Assembly (NCBI GenBank): GCA_963070105.1 | Contig: OY718806.1 | Coordinates: 765,001-829,000, forward strand | DNA from: Litomosoides sigmodontis | Lineage: Eukaryota > Nematoda > Chromadorea > Rhabditida > Onchocercidae | Length of the DNA stretch: 64,000 nt | Direction: 5' to 3' | Part shown: positions 14,080 to 28,000 of the stretch, one piece after another | Numbering within the stretch: position 1 is the first letter of the stretch | Layout of the letters: each line of letters opens with the position of its first letter | The notes under the pieces: model-generated | What the model was told of the DNA's origin: nothing | Databases searched by the model: none | What the model saw: only the letters and a program-made list of their open reading frames with translations | Program-made: the position numbers and the translations under genes

Positions 14080-17000
14080 TTAGCTGACTAAGCAACTATT
14101 ATATCCTTGGTTATCAGATCGTTCAGAATTAGGGGCGGGTACACAACAGGGCGAATCACTTGGCATGAAGGTAGTTATTTTTCGTTGGTTAACACATATT
14201 CCATTTAACAAGGAATCAACTACAGCCTGAAAAAATTCCAGTGATCGATGAATAAGCAGGCAAACGAAGATAACTATTCATTATCTCCTAACACAATAAG
14301 AGAGCTAGAAAATAGAGTACATCATCAAATTCTTATTCTAAAGCAACAAGGAAAATGTCATATCTCTGAAAGCTATACGAAATCCACTATTGGAAAATAA
14401 ACACTGGTAAAAGTAAGGTAAAATAACAACTTACTCGAGCAAAATAATTAGCCGTTGAGTTTCTTGTTAAATTGGAATCGTCTAATTCATAGAAAGGAGA
14501 CATGTCAGAAATATCTCTAATTTCGTGGTCTGAACAATATTGCAGAAAAGCTGTGGAAATGAGCTGGAATTTTAAAAACTATCATGCAATAGAACTTTTT
14601 TTTTTGTTAAACGAACTAAATAAGGCATTAAAATACTTTTCACGGGTACCACATGACAAGTCCTTCCAACTGCATATAGAACGATTTATAATAATTTGCC
14701 ATGTTAACTTATAGCTTAATCGAAAATAAAAAGCAAAACCTGATCCAAATCTAGCTTTTCACTGAATACCAGCTCCCTATTTCGTTCCAGAATAACGGCA
14801 ATGATGCATAACAACTGAAAGGAATTTCGTCAGGACTTAAACTAAACCTTCGCCTAGATTGTCCAGTAATAACTACAAAAAAAGTCTCGCCAACTTTTTG
14901 TTTAATTAAGTAAATGTCATAAAAACATGGATTATCTTTATGATTTTTGAAGACCTCATCTATAAAGTTTCATTAAGCAAGATAAAACTCCGTACTTCCA
15001 CAAGAATCTGACGATATTCTGGATGTTCGATAGCACTCATCATAGATTCGATTTTGTATGAGAAGGTTAACTCGAACGGCGTCATATCGCTCAATGTTGG
15101 TTGCTGAGAAAAAATCGGGCAAAACATATGAGATGCAATAAGTGTTTTACACAGGTAAAATACGAAAATAACTTCGCAAAACTGCAGAATTTTAACTTTC
15201 AACAAGTTTCAAAAATTAAGGCCAAAGAAACCGGATATTATGAACGGACCTGAGGAAGATGTTGTCCAGCAATGACGATACCATCCCTCGTATGTTCTAA
15301 AATTTTCCAAACGCTATCGTAGAAATTAGGCGGCACACGGTTCAGTGAACCATTCAATCGTCGTGATTGCAACGGAGTTCTAAAAAAACAAGCAAAAAAT
15401 GCGATATTTAATATTTAAAAAAGGAAAACATTCGCGCAATTCATGCACTGCAGTTCAATATATGATGCTTCAAAATTAAGCCATTATAATTCCAAACGTT
15501 GCAGCACTAAATAATTTCCAAAAAATAATATATTAAGATCTCCGCAACTGTTGAAACAGTTACATACAGCAAGTGCCAATATCTCCTGGTCAACAGTGCA
15601 GCAACTACATCCTTAACAACGATTGGTGAAAGATCGTAAACACTTGAGTTTTCACCAAGCTCTGAAAAAAAGAAATGTTTTGAAAAAGTTGAAAATGGTA
15701 TATAGCTCACAAAGCATGTTAGCCAAGCGTACAATCGTAGAAAAATGTCACAAAAAGGAAGCAGTTTAGCCTATGGCACGTCAACTGTTATCGTTATGAT
15801 CCCGTGTACTGAGGTATTGGATCATCAGCAACAGAGGAGGCAAAGTCCTATGGAATAAGAAATATTGATTGTGTCATAATCTTAGAGCAAAGAAAGAATT
15901 CATTTTTTTGCCTACGCATTACACGCTTTACTCACATTTATTGAGAACAAAGCAGCATTCATCTCCTACCTCTAAAACTTCATTAACGAACTATGTAAAT
16001 AACTAGAAGAAAAAATGAATATGCAAAGAAATTTTGAACGCTTTTAAATGCAAAGTGGATCAAACCTAGTCTCAAAACAGCAGATTTCTCTGAAATTATC
16101 GATCATTAAAAGCATAAACAAAACAAACAACAAACTTCAATTATGTTTTGAAAACTCACTTTCACAAATATTTGCTTGTGTCGATGAAGTTAGCATACCA
16201 CGTATTCCGATTACGGAACTTTTACTCACATTCCCTGCACTTCGTATATAATCGAGCATTAATGACATGGCATCCGCTAACCACGCTAACCGAATTGTCA
16301 GTACGCCATCAAATGCATATGGCTTCTGCGCTAACTAAACATATAAAAATTGAAAAAAATTCTTCGAAATAAATTCCAAAGTTCACAAATAACCTATGTC
16401 TTTGTGCTCCTCACACACGATGAATTTAAGTGAAGAATTATTTGAGGAAAAGAATGGAACGTACTAAATCTGAACATGCAATAATAAGCTCCTGTTGTAG
16501 GACAGCAGCTTGTGGTTCGTTTTCTGGATATGAACCGAATAGTGCATCACCTATTTGATCCGGAGTTGCTGGCGCTGTTATGGTCATTTCTTGGCAGCCA
16601 CTGACTCCAACAGTAATCTTGAAAGTTTTTCCAAGGCGTTTTATCAGAAGCAAAACATTTAACACCCATTAAATCGAACAAATGGTACTAATATTTGGTC
16701 AACAATGATCTCCTCAGTCAATCAATTTCTTAAGAAATTTATATTTAAGTTTTTTTTATTGTTTAGCATATCTGATAGGACCCATAAATGTGTTTCTCCA
16801 AATAAAACTAAAAACAATTACTACTTTGTCATATTTCTATTTAACAAAAGAACTTAGAACCTGTTTCCCTCTAACAAGCATGCTTGTTATGCTAGATGCT
16901 AATGAATTTGTCACTTTTCGGAGCTTTGCAGCGCAGTAACGAACGACCCACCAATGACGCCTGGCGCATGCCTGGCGATAAACGCGTTCTAATCGCACTG

Positions 17001-20000
17001 CCAAACTTTCTAAAGATTAAACATTAAGGAGATGCATGCGATAAAGAAAATACTACGAATCCTCGCAGGTTGATAGGGGGTGACAAAAAAAATTTGTTTC
17101 GCTATTCTTCCTAATAACCCACCTCCATCCACAACATACTCCATTCCATAACGCTGAGAGAGTACCACAATTGAAAATGCCACCTTCCGAGGTGCATTGA
17201 TATTGAATTTTCGAATCACCTCACATAATTCGTGATCCGACTTAGATTTATAGTCAAACTGCAATGATGAAATGTTAATCATCAAAAGAACGACAACTGG
17301 AAGACGCAAGCTTTACACAGATACGATAGATGAGCACTTTCAACTGTCCATTCAATGACACCAATTTATATTTTCCATGTGATTCAGCACAAAAACAAAC
17401 AATATTCAACAGAAACTTAACAATATTAACTGTCTTATTCATTCATGGAAAAGCATTTTCGATTTGTCTACAAATTTTTGATCGAAACTATATAAATCGC
17501 TTTTAAATTAGTTTGCCAAGCTCTGTGACCATCAAAAAAACTGATACCTCAGCACTTTGGGTGTCATCTTCATAAATATCTCGTACTTGAACTCCAGAAA
17601 TCAGTTGACACTCTGTTTCACCTATTTCTTCGAAATCGCCATAATTAGCATCATCGCCAGTAGCAAAGTCTACATGTTCCATACATCCAGAATTCAAAAG
17701 CTGCTGGAATTGCATGATTTTTTTGACAAACTGTTGTCGAAAAAGTAAGTATTGAAATTCCTTTGCAATAAAGTTTTAAAAATTAAAAATTTCAAATCGA
17801 AAATATTCTCGTCAGAAAACATACATGAAGTCTACCAACTCGCACTCGTACTCCACTAATGCAGCCGTTCTTCAATGAGATCAGCAAATCCAACATGTAA
17901 CTGAAGTATTCACCACTCATAATCTCCTCTCGTAAAACCATACAAAATGTTGGACGTCCAGTAAGCTTCCACCTTTTCGATATAAATTCCAAATTTAACT
18001 GCAATTATATATATCGGAGACAACTGAGCATTTTTCAAAAAAAGAATCCTTTTAAAGCTAAATTTATGTAAAAGCAAAACACAACTAGTCACCGGAATTT
18101 TGAACACATCCGAGAAGACACTGTTATATATCATCAGTGAAAGCAGGACAATGTAAAAATGAACCGCTTACTGCTTAACCAGCCATGAATTCAGCATCGT
18201 TAATTTCAAGATGCCAGTGCAAAACAAAACATTCAACTATTTTGTTCAACAACTAAAACATTCAACTATTACGCCTAAGCTTAACTATTTTCCACCACAA
18301 GGTATCGCTTAAAAAGCTAGAATATAATAATACCTTAATTTCGTTGATTAATACAGCTGGATCTGCATTGATGTAGAAGTCTTTCACTTCGAATAATAAT
18401 GGATAACAAAGAATAGTATCACCAAAACGTTTGAAAATTTTGCTTGTATTAAGTGGACCAAATGGTCGTCTTGGTCGACCACTCAAACCCATTTTTTCAT
18501 TTTTTCCTAAGGATTCGAAAACCTGGAAAACCAGTGAATAATGAGCATTGGTAACGAGGCACTTATGTTTTTTCCCTATAATCGTCCAGTTTCAATGCAA
18601 ACCTAAATGATATTTACGCAGAAAAGGAGTTATTATTCTGTACTAGAAAAAAATGAGTGTCCCAAAATAAATCTTTTAAAAGGAGTGAATGTTCAAAAAT
18701 CTAGTGGAAAACAACTTAATATAAAGTCACTATGAAGACAAAGATAAATCATGTCCTTTCTTAGATCAATTAAGTCAAACACTCATACATGATGCAGTGG
18801 ACGGTTAGTTGTAAATAACAAAGGTACCTCCACCATCCTCCAACTGGACCAAATCCGAACCGGCTCAAGATCACGAGGGGTTTGAGTATCAATGCCATAT
18901 GTTGAAAGCATCATTTGTAAACGACTTGATTCAGCGATCAAAACAACTTGAACTACTGGATCGCCTTCCATACTACTCTGAATGAGATTACACTAGAGTT
19001 TGACCAAATGATATTAGAAGAGATGAAATAAAGCATAGAAAAACTGTTCTAAAGTAGTATCCTAGAAAATAAAAATTATCGACAGCGGCGCGAGTACAAA
19101 CTGATCAGTTATTAGCAAGAAAACAAGCAAACGTCGCAAAACTACTGACAGCTGAAAAACTAATAAAGATACACCCGACTCGATCACAAAAAAAAAACAA
19201 GATGGACAAAATTTATAAATAATCGGGATAGCGTATCATTTTTAACAAGATTTACTCGGAATAATCAATTCTAGACATGGATTTCATTATAGAAATCCGA
19301 ACGGCATGCAATATATTTATTAAAATTCAAATATAACATTTAACAAAACACTTTCCTGTAACCTATATTTTCAAGAAAAAGCTTTTGTGCTGTTGTGAAA
19401 AAAATGAGTTTAATATGCTTTAAATTTTGTGCTGGGATAGGTAGCCTGTACATGCTCCTTTCTATGAGTAATGTCACACATTCGCTAATATCTCGCAAAA
19501 GGTTATCTCAGTACATTAAATAAGGGATCATTCTCGTATTTTAAAGTCTCTACAGTTTTATAAAGTAGTAGCTATGAAGTTCTGGGGACAAGAACTTGGC
19601 TGTTGACAAGCAAAGAAGCAAATCAACACAACATTAAATTGTAATATAAAAGAAGCAGAATAAAATACCTCCAAACATATTACGAAAAACGTCGAAATCG
19701 AACGTTAATTTAAAACTCCACTTAGCATTCGTTCCATCTTGTAAAATCTAATATGAAGCAAAAAAAAAAATCTTTCCTTTTTCTATTTGTTGAAAAGTTC
19801 TTCCATCGTTTCCTTTGCAAAATTAAATTCAGTGTAATAAATAAGAAAGAAACGCAGGCATTTACTACCGAAAACAAACTTACGCTTCGTTTTGTTTGCT
19901 CCATATCACGCTGAACAGAATATTGAACATTTCAAACAAATACCACATTCTCTTCCCTCAATATTTCCATATCATAAAAACTTTTTATAATGCTAACCTG

Positions 20001-23000
20001 AAATACGGAATGACGGTTCTGGTACTTAGGTCGCTGGCTGGCTGGAAGATGTCGACAGATTGGATCAATGTCCGTTACATGGATGAATTCATCCTCTGGA
20101 AGATTCATATAAATATGTTAACAGTTATTTTGAAGATTTTTTTCTCAGTGTCGTATATAAATTATTAAGTAGGACTCATGAAAATTTTTGTATTTTAAGA
20201 GTGCTGTAGCTCTCTTAGAATTCACACACACACGCACAGTTGCACAAATTGCAGAGAAATCTTATGTTTTCAGTGCAATACATTAGAAATATCTAATTCT
20301 ATCCCAATGCCAATCATACCGTACTCTTACTTGATTTCACTTAATCTTGTGCTTGCATTACATGCGCTCAATATTCTAGAGGACCTTTACGGTGTACCAG
20401 TGATCTTGAGTGAAGATTTCACAAGATTACAGTTTTGTATGCATGATACCAAAAGACCATAAATATCGAAAGAGAAGTGTAAAAAGCGCCTTACTTAAAA
20501 GCAATGCTATTAGATAAACGGCATTCGACCAAAGATGGTGACCAAACTCCTTTTGGCTAGCTGGATAAAAATCCTGAGAATTTGGCTTCATCCTTTCAGC
20601 ATCCATATGCTCTTTATCAATGATATAGCACTCCGGCATCACCAAATGCGATACTGAAGGATAAACTTTATGCCATTTCCCACCGTTATACGAATGCACT
20701 GCTTGTCATTACTTTACATTTAGTTAACATTAATATATGAATTTTGCCTTTACATTATAAACATCAAATCTAATTTAGAATGGAATATTAAAACATCTCA
20801 ACAATACCAAATATTAATGTTAAGACAAACTTTTTTCACTCGAAACAAGCATGTCATTGGTTTTTTGCCAATAAGAATGAGATAATTTTCGTTCCCCACG
20901 GAGGTGAGCTGAAAACACAAGAATAAAAAGTCATTAAGGCAAAAATTTGACATATTACAGTAAACATAAGCGTAAAATAATACCGGTAATTGCAATATAG
21001 GCGAAGAAGACAGGAAATTGACACTCAATATCCTGGAAACACGATGTCTCGTGTTCTTTATAGTACTGTCTCGAAGTGTCTGTAAGTTCAGTATGATAGC
21101 CATCCCGCAGGAATCTGAAAAGAAAGAAACAAAAATCATTTTACAAAAGCGAAGAGCGGATGCAACAACCAATGAAAAAAGGCTTATTCAAGTGTAAATG
21201 GTGCATATAGAGAGATGGTATTATTAGATGCATCATAAGCTTTGATGCTAAGCTACCTTTTTAGCCCGTATCGACCTTCAAGACGCCGAATACATTTGTT
21301 GAATGTTTTTTCATAGAGCTCAGGGTCATGTGTTGCAAAAGCTGGCCAACCTACAGACAGCAGCAGCGCAGCGTCAGTATTCTGCAACAATTCTAAATCA
21401 CTTTTTTTTTTTTTAACTTGAAACAGTCGACATATCTTAACTTCAAATCAACCAACCATTTACCTTCGAATTGCTTTCTCTAGGTAAAATCGTTTCAAAA
21501 GTGGTGCGATTTCTGTTATGTCCATCAATATCGACATATATTACAGATGAACTGGTTCCAGTAGTCCCATAAAGATTAAAACCGTTTATCGCCTCCAAAG
21601 CAGCCTGAAAAAAATATCCCGAAGATCAAAACTTCACCAAGTGTTTACATGAACACTAAGCGCATACCTGAGGTTTCCTCCAATCCTAGGCTACCACTAC
21701 ATTTACAATTTTTCAACAACCTACAACCAAAATTCATGAAGGTTCTAGGCACTCACTTTTATTTAATTAATAACAATCCCTGAAGAAAATCTCTTCTAAC
21801 TTGTCACGTGGCAAAACGAAAACAAAACGTAAGCCAGAGCACACCTTTGCCATTCCAAGACTGCTAGCATGAAGTTCGCGTTCACCAACATTGTACCTAG
21901 AACCCGTTTCCCACATGCCAAAATCTGGTGTACGATAGGTTCGTTCAATATAAAAAACAAGATTCTGGACAAAACAAACTTCATCATGCGTGTAAATCAC
22001 CTGTTAAAAATCTTTAGTTGAGAATCGTAAGAGCAAAGCTGAAACGACCTAAATTACCAGAAATAATTGAAGAAAATGCAAACTATTAGATCACTAAAAT
22101 CGCTAATCGTATAAAAGTATAAATTTGAAAGTAAAAAAATCATATCAATAAAAAAAATCACTTACAAGTACAAATTGTTTACTCGATATTCAGCAAAAGT
22201 AAATATTCAAAAAATCCACTAAGGAAGCCTAATATGTGCTTTCTAATATAAGGAACAGTAGGCAAAACAACGTTTTCTACGATGGTTCATTTCCAGTCAC
22301 TGACAGCCAATCAATAACTTTTTTCCGCAATGAATAATTTAGCAAGCAGTACTATTAAACAATAAAAACAGATGTGAAATATTTCCACTTTAAAAAGTAT
22401 ATGCTAAACGAACAGGAATAAAGAAAAAAAACAGCACTACTATAACGTAGTCAGCTGAACATGAAATAATTCTAACAATTCTATTTTGTTTCAGAGGCTT
22501 CTGTTTAATCCTTCTTTCACTTAATCAATGCGGAATGATACTGAAAGAGATAAATTCCAAGCAAGAATACCTGAATACCAGCTGCAGTCATCTGAACCAA
22601 AGCCAAGAGATACAATGCAATAAGATCCATTTGTAAGTGGCCATATTTCTGAAATTTGAGGTGCGCTCCTACTCATAAAAATAAAGAAAGACGGGAAGAA
22701 TGTGAAAAAAGAAATCAACGGAGCTAAATCAAATTGATTCCATTTAATATCGCTGAGCGTACTTCTTCATTCGGTGTTTCAAGAACCATGCCTGTGTGGA
22801 AATCAAAACGTGCGTGTAAAGCGAATTCTGGTGAAATATTCTCCTTGAAACGATTAAGCTGAAAGAATACTCATTGAATTGTGAAGTATTAAAAGCTTTA
22901 AAATTTTTTAAAAAAATTCAAATAAATTTCAAAACACAGCGCTCTCTATAACTTCATTTTTCACTAACTTAATCGACTCTCATTCTGCTAAAACATCTCG

Positions 23001-23791
23001 TCAGATTTACTCATTCCCATAGTTCGATCCTATGACATACATTATTAAGCTGTTGCATCCAGCAAAACATAATCCCTCGCATTGCTTTCACTGCCGATTG
23101 CCTCAATTCTGTTTGCCGTCCTCGATCATCGTCTAATCGCCTATGAGGCAAGTAGAAATAATAATTTCAGGATGAGATATTTCTCAATTTAAACAGCGCT
23201 TCCTTATTTTCCATGTTTGAGAATTTAATCTAATCTACTACCAAGCCATCGTTCATGATAAGAAAAATGAAATTACTTGTAAGCGATCGAGCAAGTCCAA
23301 CATGCCAAAGCACAATAGATGCTATCCTTGACAAAGCCAACTTCATGATTTTTAGAATATCGTGGAAACAACCCGCTTGTTACACTTTGATGTTTCAACA
23401 CGAGTTTTTGCACTGCGGTAGAAAAACATTGCTAGCATTCACGAAAAACAAAAGACAACGTTTGCTCAACAAATGATGCTTACATATGTTTGCATTGTTT
23501 TAAGATTTCATCAAGTTCACCTAGGCAAGATATAAAGTATCAGGAAAAAATTTTCTTTGATTCCCACTGCTACGCATTTGCTACTTCTTTCTCGTTCATG
23601 AAACTGTATCTAAGTGTAACAAATTCTTTTACTGTGCACTAACCTAAGTAGTAGACACTGTCAACTTTGTCGTGTGCAGTACGAACGACCGATGGTTGAA
23701 ATTGACTGACTGGCGTGAGATACGCTTGCGTTAAACGTCTCAAATGTGCATTTGCATTTCGTTTTTGTGTTCGCTTTTTACAACCCAACAT
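14080..23791 (-). CDS. PHKB: Phosphorylase b kinase regulatory subunit beta
   Basis: Twenty-six minus-strand exons: 23791-23644, 23412-23277, 23140-23041, 22858-22763, 22648-22571, 22000-21845, 21604-21464, 21381-21257, 21114-20984, 20908-20831, 20698-20495, 20095-19998, 18977-18828, 18522-18334, 17998-17825, 17730-17548, 17258-17123, 17009-16861, 16617-16465, 16334-16230, 15659-15568, 15379-15250, 15103-14996, 14814-14740, 14563-14435 and 14226-14080. Total 1136 residues, close to mammalian PHKB. It matches beta better than alpha: [49 protein letters not shown] and QQPTLSDMT. The N-terminal part is the glucoamylase-like domain. The last residues, CLVS, are a CaaX prenylation box as in vertebrate beta. 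By family it anchors and regulates the gamma kinase that activates glycogen phosphorylase. The start ATG is preceded by TTGCAG|GATCAA. The exon 20/21 junction is ambiguous. Confidence 0.95.
18237..18270. repeat. Short direct repeat in a PHKB intron
   Basis: The string ACATTCAACTATT occurs twice, separated by about 18 bases, in the intron between PHKB exons 14 and 15. It is a small local duplication with no inferred role. Confidence 0.6.
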
Positions 23792-23805
23792 TTGATCCTG
23801 CAATT
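23792..23805 (-). promoter_or_regulatory. Putative SL trans-splice acceptor of PHKB
   Basis: On the minus strand TAATTGCAG ends at 23798, six bases before the ATG at 23791. This suggests trans-splicing directly upstream of the first coding exon; an upstream non-coding exon is the alternative. Confidence 0.4.
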
Positions 23806-25067
23806 ACTCGCTTAAAACATAGCAAATACATCTCTGCCAAGATGTTTATTTACTTGCAACGAAAAAAAAAACCAGCACATCATATGAGATAAAAACATGA
23901 ATTATGATTCCGCAGATAATCTCACTTATCATAGGATTCTCTCCGGTCGATTCTACGGGCTGTCAATTGCGAATCCGTTGCCATCTACTTACGGCTGATT
24001 TTCCAGCCATCAACAACACTCAATGAAATGAAAATCACGAGGAACAGCTCATCGTTCATCTCGAACTCTCGCCCTCCCAACATCTATCACATCTCGGCTC
24101 TGACAGCCATAGAATGTCTGCCTCAACAGCAACCAATCATTCGTTTTAAGAATTCAATAATTGTAAAATTTCAAGGTAAAATCGCTTCGCAGACTGCTTT
24201 CGATGATGTGGAACGTATGCTGCTCGTTGCAGCACTTGCACGCAACGAATTCCAAATTCTCCTCACTCTTTCAGTGTAACGATTATTCAAATATTTAGTG
24301 TCATGCTCTGTTTCAGTTTATCTTGCTATGAAATCATCCTGAATTGATCACGTTTTCCTCGGACCATCTCGATGATAATCATCTTCTTCGGAATTGTGTT
24401 GCATTTGCATTATAGGATCAAGCATTCGTGACATTACATTCTTTAATTGATCATCTTATAAAGCTTCTCCTCTGTTTGCATGCAATGTACAGAAAACTGA
24501 GGCGGGGTAGTTAAAAGAAATGCTAAAATTATCGTTATTTTCAACAATAATTTGAAGAAAAAATCAATTTTTTCTTTTTGAAAAATAGTAAAATGGAGTT
24601 TATTCTTTTTCTTAAAGTATAACTTAATGGATAACTTTTGCAGGCAAGATTACTGCTAAATAAAATGGACATAGAAATGGATGAAAATTATTTTTTTGAG
24701 AAAAAGATAGAAAATGAACAAAATTAATCTTTGAAAAAAAGGAAAAGGATGAAGAAAGGGAGATGAGATGAAATCACTGCTGTGTTATGTAAGCGTTTTT
24801 CATCTTTCAATGGTTTCAAAAATGGATCGTCTTCTTTGAAGTGATTAGATTTTTAGGCATCGAATAAGATTTCCTTTTATCTTACCACACATTTCGTACT
24901 GATTTCCATTCCTAATTTCTCCACTCTCTTTTTTTTTCTTTTCTTTCATTTCTCTCTCTCTCGCTCTACTTTCTTTTTCCGAAAATTATGTTCATTTGTA
25001 TGTCTGCTTTATTTTAAACTATTCCTGTAAAAATTTTTCATTAAAGTTATTACAAAAAATGACGACA

Positions 25068-25092
25068 GAGAGAGAGAGAGAGTGAGGGAGAA
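25068..25092. repeat. (GA)n tract
   Basis: GACAGAGAGAGAGAGAGAGTGAGGGAG in the gene desert. Similar (TC)n or (GA)n tracts occur at about 24950-24965, 30687-30717, 35209-35231 and 36452-36482, so GA/TC tracts recur through this region. Confidence 0.8.
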
Positions 25093-28000
25093 AAAATACT
25101 TTTCCTTCATTATTTGCCCTAAAATCCTTGGTGATATTTTCAGTGGCATCTATGCTTTTGATCAGAATAGAACGTGTAAGAAAGAAACAACGATAATCAT
25201 TTTTTTTTAAGATTTTATTCCATTTTTTTCTTTTTCTCTTGGGCGTTCAATTTCATGGATAGTTCAGTTCGGAAATACAAATGATATTTCGAATCAAAAT
25301 CTTCCAGTAAATAATTCCATTGTGTAGTTTTTTAAAACAGAAAAACGCAGGGAAGTTTTAAAGTTTAAATGGATTGGGCATTGGTTGTTGTGCACAATAA
25401 ATACTTGGATCAAAGAACAGGTTTTTTCGAGGCGAATCTTGAACTAATACGTAATACGTGTGCGTGAAGCGCCGGGATGGAATGTATCTGGAAGCATCAA
25501 ATGTATTGATCAAATATTAACTGTAGAATGAAAAGTAATGAAATTTGAGCTTTAATCAGTGAAAGGAGTGATTATTGCGTTATTTGAGTGCTAACATAAC
25601 GTCGGAGATGGAAAGTTGAAAGCAATGAGTGAAAAAAACGGTGAAAAGTAAAAATTATAAAAGCGAGAAACAACAAATTAATAATAGCCTCTAATTTTCT
25701 CATATAAAATTGCTTCAGATAGTGATAGTTAAGTGAACGAGGGAAAATTTTTTTTAAACTATTCATTCAAGCCAATAACTAATTTCAAATGGAGAAAGCA
25801 GCTGCACTGAACAGCAACATTAATTTATCATTTAGAAATTTCAACAAAATTTCCGAAGAAAGCAAAGTACAGGTGACGCAGAAGAGAAGAAACCATATCA
25901 TAATGCAACTATGTGCGTATTATAATTTATCATAAATTGTAAATGTAATCGTTCGATTTTATAAAGTTGCAGCGATTTGAAATATTTAATTATTCAAAAT
26001 TGGCATTGCCCAACCAATTGTTAATTCATGCTATATCCATTCATTCGTTGAGAGAATTGTTTTTTTAGAAAGTTTTTTTCTTAAGACAACAGGAATTTTT
26101 GCTTAATAGCCCTGTTGTTGTAAAAGTGCAACAACACAAATACCACCGAATCGGTAAACGTTAAAAGCTATAAAAAAATTTTCTTAGTGGAACGAGGCAT
26201 CAAATTAGGATATAATTAAATTTCGATAATTGTTACATTATGAAGCGAAATAATTGCGGATTCAGCACTATAAGAAATTCAGCACTATATGAAAGCTAAA
26301 ATTAAGGAAATATCAAATTTCAGCAAATAAGCTCAACTTTCCTTTCGATAACTTATGAAAATGTTCGCCGATCAATTACGTTGCCGTTGTGGTTCACTGT
26401 ACAACGAACGACGAAACTGTTTTTCACTTTTTCCCTTTTTCCTCCTTTCTTCAATTTCGTTTTGAACATTTCATTTAGAATATGTTATTACAGTGCGATT
26501 TTCAAATTCGGGCTTCAGTCTTTCCTTTCAATCGTTTGGTTTGCTTATTCAAAGAATTGAGCAGATATTTTTTTCTTTAAATATACTTAAATTTCCAACC
26601 TCCCTTTTTCCTCCCTTTTATAAGTGTTTGCTAATTTTCCTTTAATGCTAAATTTAAATCTTATTAAGAAATTTAAAATTATTTGAAAACCATGCAAATG
26701 TTAGCAATTTGCCATGAAGTCAGAACACACCAACAGCGGTTTCGCACCCAGATTAAATCCTTCTTCCATTTGCGCGATTTTGAGAAATTGCATCATTCAT
26801 TTGAAATAGTGTTCGATTTTAATTTCAACCAACATTTCAACTTTAAAAACAATTTCAGTGTGAAAAAACTTATTCAAGCACTCAGAAGGGAGGGAGAGAT
26901 GAGAAGGGTGGAAAACAGGAAGGAAATTCTCATCCATAAAAATTCCTCTTCATTTCGATTGCAATTAATTAAATCAACATCACACAATAATGCATAGTTG
27001 ATTTGTATATTTATTAAAAAATGTAACAAGAAATTAGTACTTTCAACATTGTAATGTAATTTCATTTAATATTTTTGTTGTTCCGTTGAAAATTTCAACC
27101 GTTTCCTCCTCCTTCACTCCATCCTTCTTCAGCAATTCAAGCGGCACGAATTATCAGTTTCATTTTTTCACAAGTACTGCTCAGCTTTTATGACCTAAAT
27201 TAAAATAACCGTATTTTTGAGCTCTTTTTTTTCACTTGTCATCAATCACAAAACTATCAACCGTCGTTGGCCAGTGCTATTGTCTCAGATAATTAATTGC
27301 ACCAATATTTTCTTGTTCACTAAACCTGCCACTTCTTCCATAAACTACTCCATCATCGTACATTACACCATGACAACATCGTATCGAAATGTTTTTTCTA
27401 TACAAAAAAAAGCTGAAATATTAGCCACAAAAATTATTTCGCTTGATTTATTTGCTTATTAGAGCTTATGGCTTATTTGCTCATGAGTTATTAGAGATGC
27501 TGCAATTCCCTTTACTTTTTTTTTTTTTTTGAAGAAATTCAGCAATGCAATAGCATTACCACAAAAGTTGCTGCAAATCCCAAAAGTTCAAAATTTTCCG
27601 AAATTTTTACATTTTTTTTTCACTTTAATAAAATGTTGACAAAGTATTCACTGCTTACAGACGAAAAGGAGGAATCCGTCAATCAATACGTAAAGTGTCT
27701 GGAGCAAAAAATGAAGTTATGAATCGATTAATTTTCATAATATTGCAAGTCTAATCACAGAACGATCTTAATTACTACCTGAAAAATTATTGCATAATTT
27801 TAAAAAGCGCTAAGGCCATCATAAGCCCATGCATATGTATTGGCATTAATAAGGAAATTTTTTACCGTATTACATCAATCAATCATTTTATGCTTTAATT
27901 AACTAAAGATTTATTATGCGAGTCATTACTAGGTTTGGCTTGTGTAAGATTAGAATATGTCATTGGATGAAAGGTGAAACGAACGCTTTCAATGTATTCT

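Noticed and set aside
15785..15850. Possible extra PHKB exon reading [13 protein letters not shown]
   Set aside because: No usable in-phase donor to exon 21, and the family sequence is already continuous without it.
23020..23035. tRNA T-arm-like string AGTTCGATCC
   Set aside because: No matching A box, acceptor stem or cloverleaf around it; it is inside a PHKB intron.
23488..23525. Possible extra small PHKB exon ([12 protein letters not shown])
   Set aside because: It leaves the wrong phase for the next exon. Direct joining of 23644 to 23412 keeps frame and matches the mammalian beta sequence.
26683..26997. 104-codon plus frame in the gene desert
   Set aside because: AT-driven composition (F, H, N, K), no motif and no convincing splice sites; likely chance. 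The same applies to the frame at 31108-31452.
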